NCBI GenBank assembly: GCA_032433595.1
Contig: JASWJB010000042.1
Location: forward strand, 62,001 to 126,000
Reading direction: 5' to 3'
Length of the DNA: 64,000 nt
DNA from: Conoideocrella luteorostrata
Lineage: Eukaryota > Ascomycota > Sordariomycetes > Hypocreales > Clavicipitaceae
Below are positions 51,332 through 61,175 of this stretch, piece after piece (positions within the stretch are counted from its first letter, which is position 1; the number at the start of each line of letters is the position of its first letter). The notes under the pieces were generated by a model. It did not search any database. It was not told the origin of the DNA and saw only the letters and a list, made by a program, of their open reading frames with translations. Made by a program: the position numbers and the translations under genes.

Positions 51332-52465
51332 ATGGCCGCACTGAAAGCCGTTCCCGTCACTCTTCCGGAGGACAAAATACCGTCCAAGGCCATGGTCAGG
51401 GACATTATTGGAACATTTCTTACAAAAGAATGGCCATCCATTGATCCAGATACTCTCACCATGCTACATCATGCATCGTATGCGAATGCGCATTGTCGCG
51501 TGGAGAGACCCAAACCGGTTACGGAATCATTTGAGCCTCTGAAAGTCTTCATCAAGTTCCACAACGGAAATAGCCAAGATATAAAATTATTCAGGGACTT
51601 GGTTCCAAGCAAGAGCGAAGAAGCGCTGCTCTGCTATGAATATGGTCAATCTGGACTTGGTGCCCAAGTGTACGGGTTTTTCCAGACACAAGATGGAAGC
51701 CTGGGAAGGATCGACGAGTTTTTAGATGCACGCAATATGGAGCCCGAAGATGTCGAAGATGCAACCATACGAGCGGATGTTGCGAAAGGCTTGGCAACTT
51801 TTCATGCCATGAAAATTTCACTGGAGAACAAACCAGTAGAGCAATTCTACGATTATCTTCTTGCTGGACTTCATAAGTACCACAAGATGGATAAGCCGAA
51901 ACAACTCGCAAAAGAAGGCGGTATTGACATGGACCGCTTAGTAGACTACGATTTTGGTACAAGGTTAAGAAAGGTAGCTGGAAAGCTTGAGTCCATACAA
52001 GGCAGGAAGGGCTGGTGTATCCATGACGTCCAATTCATGAACGTAATGGTCAAGAACCAGCCACAAGAAGGAGACAGCAGAGTCGTGCTCATAGACTTTG
52101 AGTTCGTGATGCAAAACTACCGAGCTTTCGACATGGGGGGGCATTTCATGCAAAAGATGTTCAAATGGTTCGATGAAGAGAACAAGATCGCAAGCTGCAG
52201 AAAATACACGGATGACGAGAAGAGACACTTCTGCGAGGAGTATGCCAAACAGTGGAATAGTATTACTGGCGACGTGGACACGGGGGAACAGTTGTTTATG
52301 GAGTCGGAGTACGGATACATGCTGGCAATCACCTTTGACATACACAATATGCTGTGCTTCATGTGTGAGGTAGAGGATAAAGATCCTTTGAATCTGCTTG
52401 GACTGAACAAATTGTTTGACGAGTTTGTGAGCCAGTATGCTAAGTTGGGCTTGGAGGACTCATAG
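51332..52465 (+). CDS. Choline/ethanolamine-kinase-like phosphotransferase
   Basis: A 377-aa intronless protein, close to the family's usual length. KVFIKFHNG carries the ATP-binding Lys. The catalytic loop WCIHDVQFMNVMV corresponds to the usual HNDLQFGNIL: the catalytic Asp is kept, the preceding Asn is missing and the metal-binding Asn is present. LIDFEFVMQNYRAFDMGGHF is the DFG-equivalent plus the choline-kinase signature (usual form IDFEYA..N.RGFDIGNHF). Expected role is phosphorylation of choline or ethanolamine at the start of the CDP-choline pathway, in the cytosol. Several motif changes suggest a diverged paralogue, possibly with another substrate. Confidence 0.88.
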   Translation: MAALKAVPVTLPEDKIPSKAMVRDIIGTFLTKEWPSIDPDTLTMLHHASYANAHCRVERPKPVTESFEPLKVFIKFHNGNSQDIKLFRDLVPSKSEEALLCYEYGQSGLGAQVYGFFQTQDGSLGRIDEFLDARNMEPEDVEDATIRADVAKGLATFHAMKISLENKPVEQFYDYLLAGLHKYHKMDKPKQLAKEGGIDMDRLVDYDFGTRLRKVAGKLESIQGRKGWCIHDVQFMNVMVKNQPQEGDSRVVLIDFEFVMQNYRAFDMGGHFMQKMFKWFDEENKIASCRKYTDDEKRHFCEEYAKQWNSITGDVDTGEQLFMESEYGYMLAITFDIHNMLCFMCEVEDKDPLNLLGLNKLFDEFVSQYAKLGLEDS

Positions 52466-52991
52466 CGTGGGGTTCACAATTACCACAAGGGCAGGCAGAC
52501 GAGGGAAAAATTGTTCAAAAAGTTGAGCATCGTTCCGTAGCTTAACGAAGATATTTATAGTTTACTCTAAGAATCATAGTGTTTATGATAAACTAGGACG
52601 CTATGCAGACGGCGGACTTCAGCTTGCCCCATGTTACAGGTTATCTATAGGAGGTAAGCTGTCAGAGATGAAGGCAGTCAACAATAGAGTGCTACCTCGT
52701 CGCTACTAAGCAGCGGAACACATGAGAAGTCTTGCCTTTCACTCTGCTATACCAGAACCCAATCGTGACATAAGCTGTATGTAAAGTGGAATATGGTGAG
52801 GATGCATGAAAGTGAATATCATATGAACTTAAATAATGCTACCGGTAACAGCTTTACTACTATTGGCGATAATATCGCCAATAGCTCGAAGGCTAACATT
52901 TGCCACTTGTATCCCAGGCTTTTGCATAAACCATTAACCGGCCATCAATTGTCTCGCGAATTACCTCGGCCCTGCCGCTAAATTCATCACC
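52466..52991. other. Intergenic between convergent genes
   Basis: 526 bp between two 3' ends; nothing recognised. TATTGGCGATAATATCGCCAATA near 52861-52883 is a perfect inverted repeat (TATTGGCGA/TCGCCAATA around TAATA). Confidence 0.45.
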
Positions 52992-54233
52992 TCATAGTTT
53001 TCTGGCACTCTCTGTGGACACCTGAGTAGTTACTGTCTTGACGATGGTGCCAGTCGCATGGTATGCGGAGAGTTCAATGTCGAAGCCCGCAATATCGTCC
53101 TTGTTACATTTGACATCGTTACCAAGATGGGAGTCCTTCGCCTTGATCTCCTCATGTGAAAACTCGTCATTAAACTTGGCATATGCGTCTCTGCGCTGAT
53201 TCTGCTGCCGGCTATGAAATGTGCTTTCGTTGCCATGGCTGATGTCGCCACCACGGCTTCTGCGAGCTACTTTGGCAACGAGCGCTGCATTGGTCATTTC
53301 GATGTATAACTTGACAATGTACACAACAGGGACAAATTGAACGAAGCTGATGCAAATTATTAATATGGAAGCTGGTGTGATATGCAGCGAGGTTAAGCAC
53401 TTACTGATAAGGATTTGACAGTCGCAGCATACCCAACAGGCATGCATCCATTACAGACGAGATCAACGTCAACCCAGCATTTATTCTGAAGAGTGTCCAG
53501 TATTTGGTAAGCCCCAAAGCGATGAGGCGGAAATGGACGAGGTAAAGGAACAGGATGTTGAGCCCCAAGTCGAGGACGAGGAAGAAGGACTTATCCACGT
53601 GCTCGAATGTGATGTTCAGCGCCACGTCAGCGGGCGTGGCGTTTGGGCCATATGCTCGCAGCCAGAATACATAGACTGCGATGTTGATTACACCGATGCT
53701 GGCCGCCAGACCGAGTTTAAGTCGCAGGATGCGGCGGTGGCTGTGCATAAGAAGAGAGATGCGGTTGGCAATAATCTGAGCGATGAGTTGCGTTTGTGCA
53801 GCCCACAGAGTGACTATGTCGCCATTAGCCGGCCGCTCGCGGTATTACGACCAACGTTATTAAACGAACCTAAAATGACATAAAACGGAGTACTGCTCTT
53901 TTCGTCAGAAGAATTGTCAAAAATTATCCGTGGGGATGAATTTGCAGCAGCATTGAAACAATTTGTTTTGGTGCGACAGCTATGAGCACCCCGCAAGGTT
54001 CGTGATTCGGTCTCAAGCACTCACGTTCCGGCGATGACCCCATTGAGATACAGGAAATCAAGCGTGGCAAAGACAGGGCTGACAATTACCATTGCCCATA
54101 TCATGTAGAGATAGCTGTTGTGAAAGGAACGCGTGCGAGAAACGATTTTATGTGTTTGGTGAATAACCTTGGCGAGGGCAAAGGGGACGATGCCCACGAA
54201 AATGCCAAGGTACAATGTCGCAATCTCAACCAT
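52992..54233 (-). CDS. Seven-TM-type fungal integral membrane protein, four exons
   Basis: Inferred exons are 54233-54025, 53892-53852, 53813-53405 and 53346-52992, giving 337 aa. Introns 1 and 3 are ordinary; the middle one is only 38 nt (GTCGTA...ACATAG), but it alone restores the frame between FNNV and VTLWAAQTQLIAQ. Hydrophobic helices are visible at MVEIATLYLGIFVGIVPFA, YLYMIWAMVIVSPVF, TLWAAQTQLIAQIIA, LAASIGVINIAVYVFWL, FFLVLDLGLNILFLYLVH, INAGLTLISSVMDACLL and FVQFVPVVYIVKLYI. A hydrophilic cytoplasmic tail of about 90 residues follows. I recognise the pattern (IKLYIEM..A.LVAKV) from uncharacterised fungal membrane proteins. Function is unknown. If the 38-nt intron is wrong, the gene is frame-broken. 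Confidence 0.75.
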
Positions 54234-55697
54234 GGTGTTGAAGAATATTTAGACGCCAACAAGCACAGAAGTGGGACAGGATGATATCGAGGCGTGGTCA
54301 CGGTCACGAAAAAAAAAGCGAAGTCAAGATGATTAACATTGCGATTGGTATATATAAGGCGCACGCTGGGTAGCTGGTTTCAAGTTCTTACAACGGATAA
54401 CCCGGCCGCCAGTGTCATTCGTGTCGCTGCATACCCCACAAAATCAGCAATGACTAGTCAAAGTTTGCTGAAGATCCCTCTACCGACTGGCTGGGTAGGC
54501 GGAGCATCGTCCAATCGCTATTCTGCCTGGACCTTAGGTCTCTTTAAGCTCGCTGCATTCTGCCTTGAATCGTTCTTAGAATCCCTGCTCCTCGATCGCT
54601 TCGAATTAGCCACCTATTCGAAGGGCAACAGAGCAGCAAACAGGCCGACCCTGTCCCTGCCTAGCATCAACCACAGCAGCAGGGAAGGAGTCATCATTGT
54701 GTCAAAGCGAAAGCTTACTAATTCTTAGGGTATTCCGCTAAGCTAGATCCATGTGTTTAAGCCAGGCTCAACTTCTCGAGCATCATTCCTTGTTGGTTTT
54801 AAGATTAACACTAGTCCGACACTCAGCGCACAGACGTTTTACCATTATCAGGCGGAGGGGACATAGTTACTCCATATCATTTGATACGCGAATTCCTAGC
54901 ATTATATGTGGATCCATCATGTTGGGGAATTTCGGACTGGAATTTCAGCCCGTCAATTCCAGGGTGGTTCCGCTGGATTGAAGCTTGGAGGACTAAACGC
55001 AAACCGGGGTCTATGACCTAGTTTAACTTCATCCGTAAAATGACGCACAAATGTGTACTCTTTTGAGATAAACTGTGTTCGGCATTTGCTGATAGTTTAT
55101 TTTAGTAGTTATCTTCTATTTTCCTGATACTGAATAACTTACTCCGGAGAGTAGCTCATGGGGCTGACACATTCAGGCGCGGTGCTGCATTTGCCGCTGT
55201 GCTTTGTGTTAGCACTTCTTAGAGCTCTAGTTGCTTCTACCGCAGAAGGAGAGAAAAAGCAGAAGTTAATTCGTACCCCTCGAAACACCCATCTCTGTCT
55301 TTAGATTCGTGTTAACTGAGTTCAAGCCAATGCCTAACCTCATGGACATCAATCTGTCCCTGGTTGAAAAAAGGCTCATCCCCATTGGGTACAGTTCTCA
55401 AATTTAAATAAATATCACGTTTGTTCAACTGCCCAACATTGGTTTGAGTTATACCGCCGTGGCCTGTTGTGGCATTAATAAAATAAATGTTAAGCGTTGT
55501 GTCGTCAGTCTATGAGCTGTTTCTAACCAATGATCCTGCCAAATGGAGCTTCATACGGAGTCAAACCTTTGCCGACAATCCAAGTCGCGCTCTTAAGCTG
55601 AAACGAAATATTTGCAGGTCTGAAACTCTTATTGATGACCTTTATCTGTTCGATAACATCGTTGCGCTATAAACCCAGATCAGCTATCTTTTTTCTA
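54234..55697. other. Intergenic, no supported gene
   Basis: About 1.46 kb. A 129-aa frame at 54339-54728 has no domain or signal and is not called. TTGGTATATATAAGGC at 54346-54361 is a good TATA box on the plus strand, but no gene follows that I recognise. Confidence 0.45.
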
Positions 55698-55979
55698 TTA
55701 GATGTCTTGGAATTGAAGGAACAATGATTTGAGTATCTTACTGTAACGAGATTCGGTTTTATTGCCCTGAGTCTCTCCAGGCCTCCCCATAACGTGCACG
55801 TGCACGTCGAAATCAAGTTGTCCAGTCTTGCCAGCCTCGTCACGAGGAACAACTTTATGATGAGTTGCGGCAATCGCGCTGGCGTTAAATCTAGTTTCGC
55901 ATACTTTCATGCTATTAGGGCTGGCTGCCAGAGGAACCGGCACCGCAGCTAACGCCAACACGAAGACTTGGGAGCGCAT
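55698..55979 (-). CDS. Truncated secreted protein, N-terminal part only
   Basis: A 93-aa frame. MRSQVFVLALAAVPVPLAAS is a good signal peptide. VCETRFNASAIAATHHKVVP and QLDFDVHVHVMGRPGETQGN follow. The spacing of one early Cys and a strand ending V.VHV resembles the beginning of secreted M43-type metalloproteases (usual form INVYFHVV), but the catalytic HExxH region is absent and the frame ends in unrelated sequence. I therefore regard it as a probable 5' fragment. It could also be a small secreted protein of unknown type. Confidence 0.4.
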   Translation of the reverse strand: MRSQVFVLALAAVPVPLAASPNSMKVCETRFNASAIAATHHKVVPRDEAGKTGQLDFDVHVHVMGRPGETQGNKTESRYSKILKSLFLQFQDI

Positions 55980-56325
55980 GTTTGGATAAGGGTTTTGGGG
56001 CTGATATTGTACGAGGTTTCAAAAGTGGAAGACTTGAAAAGGCTTATTGGAGTCATGTTCTACACATACGCCTCACACGTCATTTCGTTGCCTATGTGCA
56101 TTGCGAGCGCTCGGAGATGGCAGGACACCGCCCAAAGATTTAGACCACTATAAGATTCATTGACAGCACCAATGAAGCAGCTTGAGAGCAGGAATGGGGG
56201 ATAGGGATTGAGTTGTTATTGCCTTGAACCACAAGGCAATAACAACAAGGAGAATGCTGAGTAATTTACCCGCCTATTTTATCAAACTGGATTGCCAAAA
56301 AAATAAAAATAAAAAACGCCTATAG
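55980..56325. other. Intergenic before LTR-A copy 3
   Basis: 346 bp. Contains TTATTGCCTTG(aacca)CAAGGCAATAA at 56216-56242, a perfect 11-bp inverted repeat with a 5-nt loop. No gene. Confidence 0.5.
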
Positions 56326-56519
56326 TGTGGGTTGCACAGGGTTGTGCAATGATCATCGGCTTCAAATGCAATATATTCAATAATAGTCTCTGTCTGTCAT
56401 CTAAGAAGAAGAAAAGAAGTCACGGCGGAAGTCACGATATCGTCGTATAAATATCGTGGCTAGAAGGTGACCACGTGACGGGCTCTGTGCTTCCTATTGT
56501 GCTTGGCGGCATTCCAACA
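56326..56519 (+). mobile_element. Solo LTR, family A, copy 3 (with target-site duplication)
   Basis: A 194-bp copy from TGTGGGTTGCACAGGG to GGCATTCCAACA. It is flanked by TATAG at 56321-56325 and at 56520-56524. Both hairpins are perfect (TTGCAC/GTGCAA and CACGATAT/ATATCGTG, the latter with a 10-nt loop), and GTGACCACGTGA is intact. This is the best-preserved copy in the window. Confidence 0.9.
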
Positions 56520-59397
56520 TATAGAGCGAGTATCCGCACATATCCTCTATTTCTCAATCTGTCTCTTGTCTTCTTTTCATCACGCAATATATCGCAAGTT
56601 GTGAATCAAAATTAACCCGCGACTTCACGACCATCTAGGGCTGCGCACAAAGACAGGCGCACAAAGTGTAGCGTCTTTCGAGCGCACCTAACTAGCCAAA
56701 GATAGAGCGTTCAGTGGGAGGCTCGACTTGTTTTGAATGCATCCAGAGTTTCAGGCTTTGTCATCTAGTGGCTTGTCTATACTACTAAGCTTGGCGTTCT
56801 CCATACTCTACAGGCGTCGTTAAAGTAAGCTCAAGTGTCGCCCAAATTAAAGTTATTTCCTGAAACTCGAAAAATCCTTGCGGCCTGGGCCTATAACAAA
56901 GGGAGCACTAAGTGGGAACTACGGAACCTGAATGGGGGACCAGTCTATATACTCCGTAACCTTATTCTCTATGATCGAAGATCTGAAGGCGTCGCCACGT
57001 GGCCCTCTTCTTCATGACTTGGGAGACCCAGTTTAATCACTTGCTCACGGCACGGTTGACGCGGGTACTTCCGAGATAGGACCACATGCACTTGACGATT
57101 GCCACGAACAAGATGAGAGGCAAAGCGAAACTCATGAAGTGCTGCGTCTTGCTCGAAACTAGAAATGAAGTTACACGATGATGCTCGGTTTCGCGGGCTT
57201 GCCCTGTTGGCGTCGGCGCACGCTCCTTGCGAAAATGGATTTTTTGGGATAAGCCAAACTACCCTCTAGCCCACGGCGGGGCTGGGAGTGGGTGCTAACC
57301 CTTGGAGAGATGAGCCTAGCCCGTCGCTGGCAAGCACTGCGGTCGTCTTCAGCCGCTTGTTGATCCAACGGCAGTGATTTCTCTCGTCCCTTGCTTCTGG
57401 GGAACATTGTAGGCGTTGAACTGACCAGCTCGGCTCATGGATGAGGACTAACTATCGGAACTCTTTCGAATTAGAGCCAAGCTAAATTCGGGGCCGTGGT
57501 TAGCCGACGGGCAGCTCCTGATGTGTTTAGAGCTAAGCTGCGGGTTACGCTAGGATATGTCCAGTACGGAACAATTGCTGCAGTCGGGCAGAGCAGTCTT
57601 AGCTTCTGGCTTCAGAATACAATTGTGGGCCATGGTGCGGAGTACGGAGTAGATCGTAGCTGTTCAAGGCAGTCTGCTGCCACATGCATCAATTAATGCG
57701 ACATCTGCGGAGCATAGTGAGCCAGAGTCTTTCAGTGATAACACGGGGTTGAATGCTTTCACCGCTCTACTCTTCCTTCACAGGTTTGATCGTGTCGACC
57801 AAGGAGTCACCCAGGGCGATTGAAGCGCACCAGAACTCTTCATACATGACCGTTCTGTTATGAGCTGCTCAGGTCGGCTGACACATTCGAATGCCCCCGA
57901 AGTCTTGCGGGGGAAATTCTCGACACGGGTGTGAGCGTTGCAAGCAGCGTCGCGTCAAGGTTGGTGTCCCCCCTGTAAGTATCATCCCACGCGCCGTACA
58001 GGCATTTCATCCAACTCACTACACACATGCCTGTACCGCCGAAGCTGGTACTAAGTAAGTTCCCGACTCTGTTCTATGTGCTGAGAGACCATGTTGGTGG
58101 TGTAATGAGGCAGTCTCTTGGACCAATGTGTAAGACGAAATGAAAACTGCAACTTGCTCAACACCAGGGACTACCCAGCACCGAATCGCAGTCATTCATG
58201 CCTCCACCCCCCGTGAACTTATTTTCTCGTTCGGCCATGGGAAGTTTTTCAGTCCAAATGCAACGGACGAAGTCCTCTCTCCCTTCTAAGCGGCTTCGTC
58301 AGCACACCGGCCCCAACAAACCACTCCGAATCGGCAACATGAGCTCTCGTCGTCCATCTGATAGGTCACCTCACCACACGCACCATGTAAACCGCCGGCA
58401 GCTATCTCACCCTCATCGACACCTAGCAGACCACAATCACCAGGGGCGCGGTGTCGTAGCCTTCCCTCTTGCATGGCATGCGGGCCATATCGACCCCTCA
58501 CCTAGCCAGCAAGTTGCGATGCCCTGACGATAACGACAACGGCTTTGCGGCTTGTGACTACGTTCTTGCCTTTCGATACCATCAGTGATTGTGACGACAC
58601 TACCCGCTCATGCGCCAAGCACAAAAGAAGTAGTAAAACTCGATGCTGTCTTTTGATCGCTTCGTGTCCATTTTCATCGCCAAGACCCAGGCCATCATCA
58701 GGGCTATCGTTAAGGTAGCGTTAGAAGAAGGCTCAATTAAGGTACCGTCTGCCGATACTTGGTCGGTCCGTCCAAGTAATCTGACCACCTGCCGGCTGCG
58801 CCTAATTGGTACACCACGCTTAGGACATAATATCTGCATGACCTAGTAAACGAGGTGAGCTCTATTTGAGGGGGCATGACTGCACATGAAAAGTGGCCAC
58901 TAGCCACGCCATTTTTTGAGTGACATTGGGATCCCCTGAGCGTGACATCTGCATCACCACCATCTCACGCAGGCTGCTATAGCCGCATCTAACACATCAG
59001 GACCACAGTAGAGCCGGGCGAGAGCTCACCAACAATGCTTGTAACTTTACAATGTGCAATTAATAATCCGTTTAGATCAATTTGATGGAGGTCTTTGAAT
59101 CCTTTCGCGACCTCGTGACCCTCGCGACCCTCGCGACCCTCGCCATGGCATTACATATTCTACCGGTTCACAAGCATGCGCAAAAGCCGCCACGGAGTGT
59201 TTTGTCTGCTAAAATTTAGATTCGCCACTGTCATTACTCAAATCCACATCCTCGATATTCCTTCCTCGTTGTTATCCTCACACAAAGTCTGTTCGCTTTT
59301 ACAGTTTTGATAGAAGTTCTCACACAAAGTACAAAATTCCGCTTTGGCTTCTCCTGCGCCATTCCCACATCAGGTTTGGTTCAATGTACTTCTTCCT
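56520..59397. other. Gene-poor 2.9 kb between LTR-A copy 3 and the P450
   Basis: No frame with a recognisable domain. Palindrome relics ATACTCCGTAAC (about 56950) and GCGGAGTACGGAGTAG (about 57639) are present. CTCGTGACCCTCGCGACCC-type tandem nonamers lie near 59110-59140. Frames at 57171-57407, 58198-58527 and 58600-58846 look random. Confidence 0.45.
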
Positions 59398-61175
59398 TCA
59401 AGATGTCTTCCGTTTTCGCATTAGTAGACGTGCTGACGGGTCCGGAAACAAAACCTCATCGATGCAAATAGTCTTTGGCCGTGTTGTGCCATCGGGATAC
59501 TTGAAGTCGTAATCGAGGAGTAAATGCGATAAAATTAGTTTAATCTCAGTGTCGGCGAAGAATCTTCCGGGACAAGCGTGTTTTCCATGTCCAAAATTGA
59601 GGTTAGTTCTGTCAGTCTGGGCGAACAGTCTCTTTGGCACCCCGCCATGTTGCGCCGGCTCATCATGCCGTCTCATAAAACGAAAGGGATCGAACTCCGT
59701 CGGGTCTCCGTGAACATTGGCTGGGTCGTACATAAGTGACCTGGCCGGCATCGTTATCTGTATACCAGCAGGGAGGACGATGCCGCTGGAGAGCTTGATA
59801 GGCTGTTGAACCTGACGATTGAATACCACTACTAGTATGTTAGACCAAGACGGGACGCAGTATGTACTAGATGTGTTCAACTCACGCTGTATCGGCGGGT
59901 TTCTTCTTAGCGACTCTTTCATACAGCTATCCAGAGTGTGCAACTTGGCCGCCGCGGACTTTTCCCAGCCGCCACATTCCGTCAAGACGTTCATGATTTC
60001 AGATCTTAGGGGAGGGATAAATTCTGGGTGATGGCAGAGGTCATACATGATGTTAGTTGCGACCAGTGATGTAGTGTGGATTGCGGCTAAACTCAAAAAC
60101 AGCTGGCGATGCGCCAGCATATCTGGCGAATTATCCACCGCGTTAGGCGAATCCATCATAATCTGCAGTAGGTCTTCCTGCTTAACATACCCCGGTGCCC
60201 CTGCGGCTTCTTGAGCCCTTCGTTCTCGTATTATCGGGGAGAGAATTTGTCTAGCTGTTTCGATATTGTTGTATAAACGCCAATACTGAGGTAACAAGCG
60301 AACGATAAGCGGGTGTAGGAAGCGCGGGACGAGACGGAGTATCATAGCAATCGTAAAAAAGTGTTCAGTGAAATCCCTGCTCGCAGCCAGCCATGTCTCG
60401 TTTCGACACGCCTGTAAGCCAACAAAAATGCGTCCGGAAATACGAGATATGAGTCTTAGCATGATGTCGTAAATCTGGACCTTGACCCATTCGCCTAAGT
60501 GTTTGGAACAGTTTTTATTTTAGCTAAATGCACAGCCATAGCTAGCGCCACGTGGAGAGATCTACAAACCATGTATACATACCTTCGCATTTTGGAATTT
60601 CTTGCTGGAGAGCAAAGTCAAGTTCGTCTTTCATAGTTTCAGACAGTCGGCCAAGCATCGGTGTCAGCTTATGTATAGAAGCTTGTGTATTACTCATATC
60701 GCCCTTGTGTATCATGTTTATCGATGTGTATTCGCCGAAGAAATTCACCGCATGGGCCATCGTTGCGCTGAGCGTCTCCTCTGGTAGATATCGCAACTCG
60801 TCTACGAATTTGTTGGGGACAATGAAGCGGTCACCGTCGTTTCGGCATACTCGAAAAATAGAATCTTTGAACTGGCATAGCGGTGAGTTGCTGTCCGTGA
60901 GGAATGTAGAGCTTCGTCTGGCTTACCTTTTGGTACCCTTCTTCGATGATAGTAGGGCTTTGCTTGAGAAACCGCATCCGAAGGAGCCAATTGGGCTCAA
61001 AAATCGACGAGTAGCCGGCGGTGGGGACGTTGAGTTTGATGGCATGCTTCTGTGTGAGCATTTGCAACGAAATTAGTGCCAGCACGGAGCAAGCCAGTAC
61101 AGGCCACCAGCCGATCTGACCGTCTGCGGCACCAAAGTCAAAGGCTTGTGGTAGCTTGACATTGTGGGAACTCAT
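59398..61175 (-). CDS. Cytochrome P450 monooxygenase, four exons
   Basis: Inferred exons are 61175-60927, 60871-60583, 60494-59886 and 59831-59398, all GT-AG with phase kept, giving 526 aa. An N-terminal membrane anchor (WWPVLACSVLALISLQML, about residues 23-40) places it in the ER. The I-helix region is LFLSLAAIHTTSLVA (usual A/G-G-x-D/E-T-T; here A-x-H-T-T). The ExxR motif is KESLRR. The last intron restores NPPIQLVVFNRQVQQPIKL. The PERF-like FDPFRFMR and haem loop NFGHGKHACPGRFFA with the Cys ligand follow. This style is common in fungal secondary-metabolism P450s such as those acting on terpenoids or indoles, but no synthase is nearby. Intact. Substrate unknown. Confidence 0.93.
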
